DNA from: Monoplex corrugatus
Taxonomy: Eukaryota > Mollusca > Gastropoda > Littorinimorpha > Ranellidae
Assembly: GCA_030674185.1 (NCBI GenBank)
Contig: CM060312.1
Span: forward strand, 27,263,335 to 27,327,334
Direction of reading: 5' to 3'
Length of the DNA stretch: 64,000 nt
The translations under genes were made by a program, and so were the position numbers. Position 1 is the first letter of the stretch. Each line of letters begins with the position of its first letter. The notes under the pieces are model-generated. The model ran no database searches, was not told where the DNA came from, and saw only the letters and a program-made list of their open reading frames with translations. Below are positions 24,355 through 63,059 of the stretch, piece by piece.

Positions 24355-24456
24355 AAAACACACACATGCATGCACACGCGCGCGCACACACACACACACA
24401 CCAGCAACCACACACACACAACAAAACACAAAAACAAACAAACACACACACACACC
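24355..24456. repeat. (CA)n/(CGCG) microsatellite
   Basis: Interrupted CA array with a short CGCGCG block, followed by ACAAA-rich sequence. Confidence 0.9.
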
Positions 24457-24479
24457 CTAGAGCAACAACAGTAAACATG

Positions 24480-27400
24480 GACTGATTAGAATTGTTGGTT
24501 TATTGACTTTCAGATTACAGCAGAACAATCAGATCAATATCTACATATATTTCATTTCCAGTGTCGATGTATTTAAAAAAAATAAATAAATAAATAGAAG
24601 TAGAATCATACACAAACAAGTAACAAATACTATATTAGTATATAGCATCTGTCTTGAAGCAAATTTTCATTCTAAAACCAAACTGGACATCAGAAATAAA
24701 TACTAATTTAATCTGAGGTGAATATTGGGGAAATGGGGATGCAGGATAAATCAATCCTACTTTTATAAGTGTGAGGTGAATATTGAATTATGTCATGCTT
24801 CCTTCACTTTTTGTCCGCAGCTGTCACAGGAAGCTTTAATTGTATCAGCAATGTCACATTTTGTCAAAGAGCAACACAAAATCAGCAATTTGTTGTAGTG
24901 GTCCATTACTCTTGCATAACTTTTCACCTGAAGCTCTCAAAATGGTTTCCCTCACTTCCTTTACAACCAGTGTAAATAATATTTAATGCTGTGAAATCTC
25001 AACTAAAGTAAGACAATTCTTTGGTGCTGAAATTTGAGGACATGTCTTGCCTGTTCTTCTCATCTGTAATTGCAAGAGTTGGGGAAAGACGAGTACCAAA
25101 TCAAAATGTGAAACAGATGCTTCAGAATGTGTGGTGATATTTCATATAACATAATAAACGTACATAAAACTTTTTTTAAAATGAAGAAAGAAGTATCACA
25201 GCTGTTTTATGTATATTCACAAACATCTTTCGACACACCATAAGTCTGCCATTCCCCGCCCCCATATATAAATGCACACACAAACGCACCCACACAAACA
25301 ATAGCTATATCACAGACAGAAAACCAGGAAGTCGTCATATTTCTAGTCTTACAAAACATACAAATAATTCTCAAGGGAGCACACAAAATGTACATACTTC
25401 CATCACCCTTGGTTTATAATGTCATGTGGATGTGATTTATTAAAACATTTACTTTGGTAACAGATGTAATTGTGAGATAAGCGAAAAGACTATGTGAGGA
25501 AAGTGTTGAGTATATGATTCAGACACAATGATATGAAATTTATCAACATAAAGCATATGTGCTCGTATGTATTTACAATAAATTCATGAAATTTATTCAG
25601 TTATAGAATTAAAGACTTTAAAATGCAACATGAATAACGCTGTGCATTATCTGTGGAAGAGCAAGCTTAACAGTAGTATCTGAACAGAACGGATGAAATT
25701 CATAACAGGTTAAACAAAACATTGTGTCAAACATGCCATATGGCTGTAGATCTCAATTATAATTAAACAAGACATAGTGACAGTGTGCTGTATGCCCTTA
25801 GATCTGTGTTATCATCTGGAAGATTTAATTATGGGGTATTCTTTCTCATGCATATTCAAAAATTGGGCGAAGTGTGAAAATGGAAAGGGATGGGATGAAT
25901 TAGATTTGTCTATGACAGAAACTAACCAAGACTGGATGGAAAACAAAGAACGAAACATATCGGTCCCATTTTCAACCTGAATTATGATATGACTGACTTT
26001 GCTGACAGGCATACAATTAATCAAACTAAAAAGATAGAAAGAGAAAATGGGCACAAAAAGTAGTGAAATGAGTGAAATGAAAGTCTTAAAATTTTGATTT
26101 GTACATTTAGCATGCTTTTAGTGTTTAGTGATAACAACAACGAACAGATCACAGTTTGGACAAATATTCACCGTACAATATTCAGCGTTTTCCAAACATG
26201 CAATAAAAACACATTTTTATTAATTGTGGACATCTCTTAAAAGAGTGAATTGTGCATCATCATTTTAAAATGTAGAAGTTGACAAAATAATTCTTTGAAG
26301 AAAACAGGAGAAAGCTCAAAGATATAAAAAATCTCACAACCATATCTTGTAAAATAAAGTTCAAAATGTGTATACTGAGGGACGGCATTTAAAAAATGAT
26401 TGGCAGCAGGTAAACAATTTCTTCCCAAGTTTTATTATGATTCTGTACGTTGCCATACATTTATTAGCTCCATCAAAATAACACCATCTCTTTAATAAAA
26501 GTAAACAGTGTAAAGGCAGGAAATATGAGAAACTGAAAACTGGACGGAAAATGAGACAAATATCTGTTTTAAAGAACGGTCCCTGCTTTGTACAGATATA
26601 GTAAATATTTACATGTAACAAATGGAATACTGAAAAGTGTTGTCAACAACGCAGTTAACCGTTTCTTTACAAAGCATGTTCTAAGTTTTCATCTGAAGCA
26701 CATCATGAGAGGGCAGGGAAAAAGTAGGCTGCAAAATACATCCTCCTTGACAGGCATTCTCACATCTTTTCAGTAGACATTCTTGTAAATGTGATGAATG
26801 GGAGCTGCTGACTTGCTGAATATTACTGACAGTGCATAATTTATATAAGATATGTCAACGTGTGCCATTTCAATAAAATCATATTACATCTATGAATCAT
26901 CACTTTCAATAAAATCAGTTATGTCTATGAATCAAGTCAACACTTTTAAATAAAATCTTTTTTACAGGAAACGATTACATGAGAAGGAAGTAATAACGCC
27001 AGGACTGATTACACACTGTAGTCTAAAGAAGTTTGTATGAGAAAAACAAAACAAAAAGAAAACCAAAGAAAGAAACGAAAAGCACTGTTATTACATAAGC
27101 ATATAATAATTAACATGTTGTGTTGTAAGTGATTGGTTTTGAAGCAGAATAGTTTCAACAAAACAAATTTCAATCTTTCTGACCGTAATGGTCAATAGTT
27201 AAATCATCACATATTTTATTGAAAGAAAACATTAATAAATATGTTATTTAAAGAAAATAGTAGTAAATATACTTCTCTGTCTACACAGGAAAACCACACA
27301 ATAAACATTCATATCTGTTTCACAATGATCAATAAGAGGCGTATATATTAACTGCAGTATAAAACAAACAATATGAAAGTAGTCCCTATTACCTCATTAA

Positions 27401-27704
27401 CTAGCACAGAAGCATTCGTCAGTTAAGTACAGTTTGAAAGCATGAACGGCGATAACAGACATGTCTTGTGAGGTATTAATTGATTAATCTACACAAGCAC
27501 TGCATGTTTCAAAACTACCCATGAATACAAACAAAACATGATCATCATTTGTCAGAATCTTTGGGTCCCATTTCACCCGAACACCGAAGAAAATTTGGCA
27601 TCGATTCATCTGAATGACAGCATAACTTCATCCTGAATATATCTTGTCAAGCGATCAGCTTGTCCAGATTTCGAAGAAGAAAAGACCCTCAGAGGGTTCG
27701 GCTA
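24480..27704 (-). other. AT-rich 3' flank, possible long 3' UTR of the FN3-thioredoxin gene
   Basis: No gene seen. The stretch is AT-rich and almost free of repeats, unlike the flanks, which would fit a long 3' UTR of the minus-strand gene ending at 27705. Minus-strand AATAAA hexamers (TTTATT on the plus strand) occur, for example near 25438, 25587 and 24499, and could be polyadenylation signals. None can be chosen from sequence alone. Confidence 0.35.
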
Positions 27705-54394
<26,690 letters not shown>

Positions 54395-54550
54395 CTGCAA
54401 CCACACAGACATCATGTCAATGTGGGTGTGTATCAGACTATGTCAGACTAGAACAAAGGATTCACACTCTCACCTAAGAACAGTATATTTTCCCACACTA
54501 GATGGAGCAGCAGGGAAGTTGCAGTTTTTTTCTCCTAATTTTTGTATCTG

Positions 54551-54650
54551 GTGTTTGTTTGTTTGTGGTCTTACACTTGACAAAGGCAGTTGGCTGAAAA
54601 TTTATGCCTGTCTTGTCTTGTTTATTAAATATGCGTTCTTATTCTTTTTT
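54551..54650 (+). repeat. Dispersed retroelement tail, copy 3
   Basis: 'ttacacttga caaaggcagt tggctgaaaa' followed by tgtcttgtcttgttt. Matches copies 1 and 2 (5320-5395, 15630-15745). Confidence 0.55.
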
Positions 54651-54899
54651 TTATCCATGTTTTTTTCTGTTCCAGTATATCTATACACAAAGATAAAATG
54701 TCCACCATTTGTGCATTTTTTTTTTTCAGATTCACTTCTCCTCAGCAGTAAACACAGCACAACTACACATTCTCGCTAGAACAGGAACTACTAAACGTGG
54801 AATTTGCAGTTTGTTCAAGAGGAATTCTCTGCACTTGGAAGACTCCATAAGCATCAACCCAAATCTGCCAGCAGTTATCTGACAGACTTCCCAAGCCTG

Positions 54900-55095
54900 C
54901 GCAAAACCCTATGTGCTGGCAAGGTCTTGAAATGGGGAAAAGGAAGAGGGACCTATGAAACTTAAGTTGACACCACCAGAACGATGGAAACATTAAGCTG
55001 GGCAGCGAACAGGCCAGTTTTTAATGTTGCGAGATATCAGATTTCGAGTCCATGGCTCTGACAATCTTGCACCACTGATCACTGATCATTGTTTT
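54900..55095 (-). mobile_element. tRNA-derived SINE, degenerate copy
   Basis: Body aligns with the SINE at 45130-45366. The head GACTCGAAATCTGATATCTCGC (split over 55028-55050 on the minus strand) also matches the head at 6970-7000 on the plus strand. So at least three copies of one SINE family lie in the window. Confidence 0.65.
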
Positions 55096-55379
55096 CTGAT
55101 TAACTGAACTAAGTGTCCAATATAAATAATTTTTTCCCGGTTCTCCACAAGGTACTGTCCTATCCCCTGTTCTATTTACCTCTGTACTCATGAGATAAGG
55201 AGGAAAGCGTATCAGTGCTGTGACACTCCACAACTGTTTCCATTTCACATCACATATAATCTTATTTCATGGTTCTGCAAGGTCACAGTGACCTTAAGAT
55301 GTACAAAATCTGGATTTTCTCCTGTAGTTTTTGTATGAAAAGGGAGATTGCTACAGTAGCTTGACCATCCTTTTATTTT

Positions 55380-55735
55380 CCAAACAAAAGTTTCTCAGTG
55401 TATGTGTATATGAAAACTGTTTTGCCCACACTGTGCAGGCATGATATGTTGCCGTACAGTTTGCATACTTTCTTTGGAGGGCACACTGAACATTTTCAAG
55501 TTTCTAAAGGCCACCAAATACCAAGATGGTTTACAGGATCTCTAACCTATCTGATGTTCTGCATGCATATGTACAAGAAGGGGTTTAAGCACTAGCAGGT
55601 CTGACCTGGGAGTGCAGAACAATCACCACCCTCTATCAACCAGGCATTACCAAGGCAGGATTGAACTAGACATTTTGAGTGAAAAATCTGACATCCTGAC
55701 TACTTGGCTATCACCTCCACTGTCACAATAGCATG
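55380..55735 (-). mobile_element. SINE-like repeat with tRNA-like head
   Basis: The minus strand from about 55730 has GGTGATAGCCAAGTAGTCAGG (A-box-like, in part) and, 40 bp on, TCTAGTTCAATCCTGCC (B-box-like). The body at 55490-55610 aligns with 56570-56720 (shared landmarks 'agatggtttacaggat', 'ctgatg.t.tgcatgc' and 'aca.atggN gg.ttt'). Confidence 0.6.
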
Positions 55736-55740
55736 TACTA

Positions 55741-56580
55741 TACTAGTAAGAATACTAAATGACTGGCCACTAGTAAGAATACTGTCTTCACCAGTCATAA
55801 GAATACTGTCTTGTCACCAGTAAGAATACTGTCTTGTCACCAGTAAGAATACTGTCTTGTCACCAGTAAGAATACTGTCTAGTCAGCAGTAAGAATACTG
55901 TCTAGTCACCAATAAGAATTCTAACATACAATAGAGAGAGAGTATCAATAATGTTTTTTTCCTCTAGTTAGAATATTAACAATGTCTTGTCACCAGTAAG
56001 AATATTAATTATGTCTGAATTAAATACTAACAATGTCTTGTCGCTAGTTAGAATACTAACATCCCTCATCACCAATAAGAATACTAACAATGCTCTGTCA
56101 TTAGTTAGAATACTAGCAAAGTCTTGTCATTAGTTAGAATGCTAACAACGTCTAATCACTAGTCAGAATACTAACAATGTCTTGTCACTAGGTAGAATAC
56201 TAGCAATGTCTTGTCACTAGTTACAATATTAACAATGTCTTGTCACTTGTAAGAACAGTATCTTGTCACCAGTATGTAATTCTAACATACAGTAAGAATG
56301 AGAGCATAAATAATGTTTTGTCACTAGTTAGAATACTAACAATACCTTGTCACCAGTAAGAACAGTATCTTGTCACCAGTATGAATTCTAACATACAATA
56401 AGAGTGAGAGTATTAATTAATAATGTTTTGTCACTAGTTATGTTAGAATACTAACAATGCATTGTCACGAGTAAGAATATTAATAATGTCTTGTCATTAG
56501 TAAGAACAGAAACAATGTCTCATCACTATTAATAATACTAACATGTCTTGTCACTAGTACAAGTACTACCAATATCTTGG
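55741..56580. repeat. Degenerate ~23-bp minisatellite, about 30 copies
   Basis: Variants of 'agtaagaatactgtcttgtcacc' or 'agttagaatactaacaatgtcttgtcact' repeat across 840 bp with many changes of unit length. No coding content. Confidence 0.85.
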
Positions 56581-56742
56581 AAGCTGAGTATTTTGATGTT
56601 TCTATGAGCCACCCAACACTGCCATGGCTTACAGGATTTTTAACATGTGTATCTGATGCTATGCATGCGTATACATATGGAGGGGGTTTGGCATAACAGA
56701 TCTGTATACATGCTGTCCTGGGAAATCACACACACACAGACA

Positions 56743-56832
<90 letters not shown>

Positions 56833-56854
56833 CACACGCACACACACACGCACA

Positions 56855-56924
<70 letters not shown>

Positions 56925-56985
56925 ACCCTGTGCCAACTATGGCAGAGTCCAAGTTCCAACCACTTGGCTCATATATCTGTCGAAT
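56570..56985 (-). mobile_element. Second SINE-like copy interrupted by a 200-bp CA tract
   Basis: Body 56570-56722 and end 56922-56985 ('aatcaccctgtgcc', 'ccaagttccaacc') match the copy at 55490-55680. Between them, where the other copy has nothing, lies a CA tract from 56723 to 56921. The microsatellite has grown inside the element. Confidence 0.6.
56723..56921. repeat. (CA)n microsatellite, about 200 bp
   Basis: CA with regular CG interruptions (ACGCAC). Confidence 0.97.
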
Positions 56986-56989
56986 CAAA

Positions 56990-58075
56990 TTTCCGAACTG
57001 TTGTTGATAATAAAAGAAAAATCCACAAAATTTTCTAACAATGAAAGAAAGAAAAAAAAAAAAAAAAGGAACAATGTTGTAATTTGAAGACGGCTTTTGG
57101 TATCTTTGTTTTGAACCTTTCAGACGTGGTAGCTGTCAAAGTTTGGTGTATCATTCTGACACCAACATGACAAAATCAGTGCTGGTCTCCTTAACGTCTC
57201 ACAAAGTTCTTTCTTTTTCATATACTGGGTTATCACGACGTACCATTTCGTATCCACACTAGCAACACCGCAAACACAGCCACTCACATAATGCAGATGT
57301 TTACAGAGAGACCCACAAGTACCCTCACAATACCACAACACAGGCACAGTACGCAACATGCCTTCAATAAACCTTGACAGCTGACGATAAATCAGGGCTT
57401 TTCTCAAGATCCTTTCCCCACCTCACTCCAGCACAACTCGGCAACAACTGCCAGCCAAGACACAAGAGAGGAGTGATAGTCTCTTGTCTGGGCGCACTGT
57501 CCCTGTCTTGTACAGACACCCCTATTGACACCTGGTCCTACACTACAAGCGTGAGAGTGTGACGCACCAGAGCTCACTAAGGGTACCAACACAAGGATTC
57601 AAAGGGAAGGGGGATTAGTTGCCTGGCTATAGTTCTATCCCTGCTCAAAATTCTGTACAGCTACTGCTGCTTGATAAAAAGAGTTAACAAATTTACACAG
57701 TGTCCTGTCAATCCACAACCCTTGGCAACTTGTGAAGTCTGACACCCCCCAAAAAGTTCTAATTCTCAGTTCATTTAGAAGCAAGTGTTTCTTGTTTTTC
57801 TCTTATAAATCAGTTGTCAGTTCAAAACACACTTGGCTGATTGAATGGTCCAAAAGAACACTTATCCAAATAATGACAGAGTAGTTTTTCAAAGACAACT
57901 GTAATTTTCAATTCAAAACAATTCAGCAACTTCAACCTACCCTCCTGCAGAACAAACAAACACACAAATAAGCAAGAACACACAAAGCAATGAAAACAGC
58001 AACAACAATGACTAATATCATTAAAAAGAAGGTTTCATAACAAATATAATATCAATAATATTATAATAACCAACC
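56990..58075. other. Non-repetitive stretch, no gene seen
   Basis: Moderate-GC sequence without a codon pattern matching the FN3 gene on the minus strand. Frames open on either strand (for example 57120-57407 minus) have no recognisable domain and no fitting splice borders. Confidence 0.4.
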
Positions 58076-58092
58076 ACTAAAATTGCACACAC

Positions 58093-58099
<7 letters not shown>

Positions 58100-58132
<33 letters not shown>
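58100..58132. repeat. (CA)n microsatellite
   Basis: Perfect CA run of about 30 bp. Confidence 0.95.
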
Positions 58133-58778
58133 ACTAAAGAAGACATTTTATCATATACCCCAAACCGACATGCCTAACAATAAACCCTACTACATCTAGC
58201 CATACACAAAAAAATTGATACCTTATTTCCTGACTGAAAAACAAGAACATCTTGCACAAACTACCTATATTCTGAAAATATCTTTGCGCCAAATCTGAAA
58301 TGTATTCACACATGACTGGCCCCAAAATATATAGCAATCCAAATCCATTTTTATTTGTTTTTCAATGTGATCCCAAAAATGGGCCATGCTTATCTCGATT
58401 TCAAAAGCGAAAAAGCAAAACAAGGCAAACAGAAAAAAAACACTGATCAGCTGCACTTGGGCATACAATCTGAAACACTGGATCTCTACATTTATACTAA
58501 GTAGGCCTCCAACTCAACCTAGCTGTGAACGAGTTCTTTCCCTGCCCTATTCAGGGTTAGGGAAGATAAAGCAGGACAGAAAAAAGATGAATACTTCCAT
58601 CATCATGTTGCTCCTAGAAAAACTGAGGTCTCTACCACTTCTGACCCTCAAAACATCGCATTATATTACACCACACTGCATAGCACAGCACAGTGCCACA
58701 CTGCACAAACCACAGTCTGCACAACATGGTATCATGCGCACACAAACACAGACAATGTGAACACACAGAGACGTATTC

Positions 58779-58794
58779 ACTCTCTCTCTCTCTT

Positions 58795-58850
<56 letters not shown>

Positions 58851-59023
58851 CCGTCTAATATCACTTATAGTGAAAAGACGTTAAATCAAAGAACGAACGA
58901 ACACACACACACACACACATACACACACACACACACGTGCACACTTAACATCACTTACACAGTCATGCACATTTTCGCATTCTTTCCTTCACTTACACAC
59001 ACATTCTTGTGCACACATTTCAT

Positions 59024-59063
<40 letters not shown>

Positions 59064-59275
59064 ACATGTGCACAAACATCACATACATACAATACATACA
59101 GACAGACAGACATACACACTCACACACACATTCATACATACACATACAAACACAAACACACACATACACATTCACTCACTCTCTCTCTTTCTCCTCCTCC
59201 CTCTCTCTCCCCTCCCCTCTCTCTCTCCCTCCCCCTCGCTCTCTCTGTCTTTCTCTCTCTCTCTTTCTTTCCGAC
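58779..59275. repeat. Compound (CT)n/(CA)n microsatellite region
   Basis: CT at 58779-58808, CA at 58807-58850 and 58900-58938, CA/TA variants at 59028-59175 and a CT/CCT-rich block at 59176-59275. Translated frames are low-complexity. Confidence 0.92.
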
Positions 59276-59744
59276 TGTCTGTGGCTGGTTTTACTCATAA
59301 ACAGTACTGCCTGTACTCATACTTCTCAGACTGATAAATATTTTGTATACTGTAGTTTGCCATAAAGTAACCATAACACTAACAGTCAGAAATGTTGAAA
59401 AGAAACTATTCCAAAGCCCTCATTCACTTGGGTCAGAGACAAGAATGTCTGTTCTCTTTCACTTCCAAAAGTCTTTTCATTCATTGTACAGCTTTGGACT
59501 GAAGGCTGCTTCCCTAAAAGCCATGTGTATTCCTCTTTCGGTTAGCTTGTTAACCTTAAAAACATGTCTAGACAGTGAATGGAGAGGCCTCTTTGGCAAA
59601 GGCCAAGTATACCTACAAGTTTCCTTTTCTTTTCTTTTCTTTCTGTCTGTCTTTCTTCCCCCACCCCCTTTTTTGAGAAGAAAGGGAGGAACAATGATCT
59701 CATTAATTTTATGTTTGCATATATGCATGTATGCATGTATGTAT

Positions 59745-59945
59745 AAATGTGGTATAGTGGTGTGGGATGTGGGGTTGTACAGTGTGGTGTGTTGTTGCAT
59801 GTTGCAATATGACACTGCATGATATGGAGTTGTGTGGTGTGGTATGGCATTTCATTATGCAGTGTGGTATTGTGCAGAGTGACACTGTGTGCTGCTGTAT
59901 TGTGTGGCATGCATGGTGTGGTGCTGCATCTGTTTTGTTTTGTGT
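59745..59945. repeat. Degenerate TGTGGTGT/GTAT-rich tract
   Basis: G/T-rich stretch with repeated 'tgtggtgtggtat' and 'gcatgNtat' strings, probably an old degenerate microsatellite. Confidence 0.6.
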
Positions 59946-60351
59946 TGTGCAGGGCGATGTAGAAAACCAATACTTGAACTACATTGCCAATCTGACTGCT
60001 CCCTTAAACAAAACCACATTTTAAATGTCTGAGCAATATCAGTGACAACATACAGGTATCTGACAAAAAAAAAAATCCATCAGTATTTGCATAACCGGTT
60101 TCTGTTGGTACTTATCTATAGCACAATTATTTTGCCCACAGAATTTAATGAACGCGAGTAGTCTACCCATACTCTGTCTTCCCTTAAGTCTAACTAGGAG
60201 ACATACCTTTTTGTCCAGCAGTGATTTCCCCCTCTGTGCACTCACCCCTTCTTCCCACTCCCCTCCTGTTCTCACCCCTCCCAGTATGCATGTGCTCTGT
60301 ACCCTTAAGTTTGTGTCACTGTGAGTGAATATTTTAGTGAAAGATGAGAAT

Positions 60352-60419
60352 GTGCACTTTGATTTGATTTGTACATCAAGATTTATGTGCACTTTGATTT
60401 GATTTGTACATCAAGATTT
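60352..60419. repeat. 34-bp direct duplication
   Basis: tgtgcactttgatttgattt followed by gtacatcaagattt occurs twice in tandem. Confidence 0.85.
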
Positions 60420-60975
60420 GGTGCCTTACAAATATCACTATCATTATTACCATTAATAGTATTATTACTACTCCAGTATGTCCTTTGCTGAATTCTGGGG
60501 GTTAAGTTTGGTCTTATTTCAAATGTAAGAGTGCCGTAAAAATGTTATCTATGCTGCACTAATCACTGCGCTGTTAAGCTTACATTTTTTGTAAACGCTG
60601 CCCTACACCTAGAAAGACACGGGTAGAGTACACTGTAACTGCTGTTGTATCTATACCTAGCATATCCTAGTTCACCACAGGCTGGAAACATGAGCATATA
60701 CAGCGTGTGTGATAGCATTACAGGAGTAGTCAACGGGTCTTAAAACGTCTGAGAAATGACTGATAGGGTGTGCTGAGTGGAGTCATAGTCAGTGGCAAGC
60801 TGACATTGTAAGTAGTATTTTCTCATGGGTCTTTATCAGCTACCTTCCAGTCACATACTGGGTGATTGATCTGGATTTTTTAATCTAACAATGTATTTGA
60901 AACAATTAGGCCTATACCTGCAAGTTCACCACTGTCAGATAAAGTTTAATGGAAGAATATTGATAAATACATTTC

Positions 60976-60978
<3 letters not shown>

Positions 60979-61027
<49 letters not shown>

Positions 61028-61065
61028 AATTTCTCTCTAACTCTCTTTCTCTCTCTCTCTCTCAA
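60979..61065. repeat. (CT)n microsatellite
   Basis: CT run of about 42 bp, followed by interrupted CT to 61065. Confidence 0.95.
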
Positions 61066-61178
61066 TTTTTGCAATTCTAGATATCATATTTTAAGGTTTT
61101 TTTTTACCGTACAAGCCGGATACAAAACTAAGTGATAATCTTTATCAGCAAGAGACTTGTACACTTATGCAAACAGGT

Positions 61179-61179
<1 letters not shown>

Positions 61180-61249
<70 letters not shown>
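61180..61249. repeat. (CA)n microsatellite
   Basis: Perfect CA run of about 70 bp. Confidence 0.97.
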
Positions 61250-61251
<2 letters not shown>

Positions 61252-62289
61252 AATGACTGCAATCACTTAACATAAAAAATAACCATTCATACCTAATATC
61301 AAACGAAAAGTGACCATTTTTGCACAGACTTACAGAAAACAAGAATTGTAGCTGCAGATCATGGAAAATGTGTGTGTACTTCAATCTACAATACTGTGCA
61401 ATTGAACGCTGAACATTTCTAGTACACTATATCTATTATAGTTCAGACGGAACACTGTCCTGGTACCACTTCTGGAGGATTTTACGTTTTACCACATGAC
61501 ACCACAAATGCCACTAGAATAGATAAAAGTAAAAACACAACATCACAATCACTGAATGTAGTCTACATGTTCCCTAATTTCAACACCGTCAATCAAAACA
61601 GGTCTGGAGAGATTCACGCTGGAGTTGACTCTTTCCTTCACCGATACTAACACAAAAGTACACACAACAAGAACCACTTCACCCCAAAGTCGCACACTAC
61701 TCCAGTGCGTCGGATTGAAACACTTCCATGCTCCATTGAACGTGTCTCACAATGTCACTACAGTCTTAATTTGCATGCTGAATTACTTCCTTGCCTTTAA
61801 AACCCAGCACCATTAAAAACACCTTGTAAGAGTTGTACAAATCAGTCTTCTACAGTTTGTCAGGGTCTATCGGTTGTCTGTTCTTGTGTACACTGAAGCT
61901 CTTAGTACAGTCATACAGAAACGAAGCAGTGTAAAACTAATAAATTCAAATAAGTTTTTGAATTCAAATGACCTAAATCTATATGCACTGTTTTCAACTG
62001 CTTCTATTCTAAACCAGAAAAATCAAATGTGCACATTTTGAAAACATCTCATTCACTCTGAATCTGTACATGAGCTCTTTATATTCTAATCTCTAAAACA
62101 TTTGTTCAAAAAGTTAAAAGGAACATTTAGATATTTAAAACAATGTTTGCATTTAAGTAAAATACATCCATTCACTCTGATCTACAACCTTATATTCAAT
62201 CTAAACATTGTCAAAAGTAAAGGAACATCTAGATATTAAACAATGTTTCATAAGTACACTTCACTATAAAAATAAGAAACAAACTGACT

Positions 62290-62570
62290 ACAACAAGAAA
62301 GGGGAGGAGGAAAGAAGGGAAACGCTGGTGGCTCGTCACTTCCAGACCCCTGGACACTCCATTGAACACCTGAGAGTCACAGCTATAGAACAAATCCAAA
62401 CAGAAGATCCAAACAGGAGGAAAGAAAGAGAAAGGTTTTGGAGACACAAACTGCGCACCAACTACCCTCAAGGATTGAATATGTGGGACTGTCTCCAACC
62501 CTTCTCATGGTCCAATCTGCATGAGCTGCGACTGTACAGTGCCCAAAGGAAATTCCGCTCGACGCGATGA
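62290..62570 (+). mobile_element. Penelope-like element remnant (GIY-YIG endonuclease end)
   Basis: Plus-strand frame 62208-62570 contains ETLVARHFQTPGHSIEHLRV then TAIEQIQTEDPNRRKERERF and WRHKLRTNYPQGLNMWD. This is the distal half of the GIY-YIG endonuclease domain found in Penelope-like retroelements (H-F-x-x-P-G-H-S ... R-E-R-F-W-x-x-K-L-R-T). The proximal GIY-YIG motif and the reverse transcriptase are missing. A GT microsatellite (62625-62900) separates it from a tail at 62930-63060 (cttgataaagacattaaagt then cgaaa), which may be the element's 3' end. Confidence 0.7.
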
Positions 62571-62624
62571 GGGAAGGAAGGACAATTTTACCTGTTAGCA
62601 CACCCTTCACTTTAGCATGAGTGT

Positions 62625-62683
62625 GAGTGTGGGTGCGCGTGGTGTGTATGTGTGTGTGTGGGTGCGTGTGTGAGAGTATGTGC

Positions 62684-62743
<60 letters not shown>

Positions 62744-62900
62744 GTGTGGTGTCGTGGGTATGTGAATGTGTGTGTGTGTGTTTGTGGGTATGTGAATGAA
62801 TGTGTGTATGAGTGTGCGGAGGTGTGTGCGACTCTGTGTTTGTGTGGGAGTGTGGTGTGTGTGTGTGTGTGGGGTTGTGTGTGTGTGTTGTGTGTGGTGT
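62625..62900. repeat. (GT)n microsatellite inside the Penelope-like remnant
   Basis: GT-rich, with a perfect core at 62686-62742. Frames on both strands are artefacts. Confidence 0.95.
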
Positions 62901-63059
62901 ATGGCATCATGCATGACATCAAAAATGACGCACAATAAAAATGACGCACAATATTTGTACATAACTTCGTAATAGCTATGCTTTGTTGTTGTCGACATTC
63001 TGAGTTCACTTGATAAAGACATTAAAGTCGAAAATTTGACCCCTCTACAACAAGGTGTT

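Noticed and set aside
25777..25980. 67-codon plus-strand frame
   Set aside because: No recognisable domain, lies in the presumed 3' flank of the FN3 gene, and the opposite strand is equally open.
57120..57407. Possible upstream exon of the FN3 gene
   Set aside because: No FN3-like residues, no acceptor/donor pair with the required phase-1 end.
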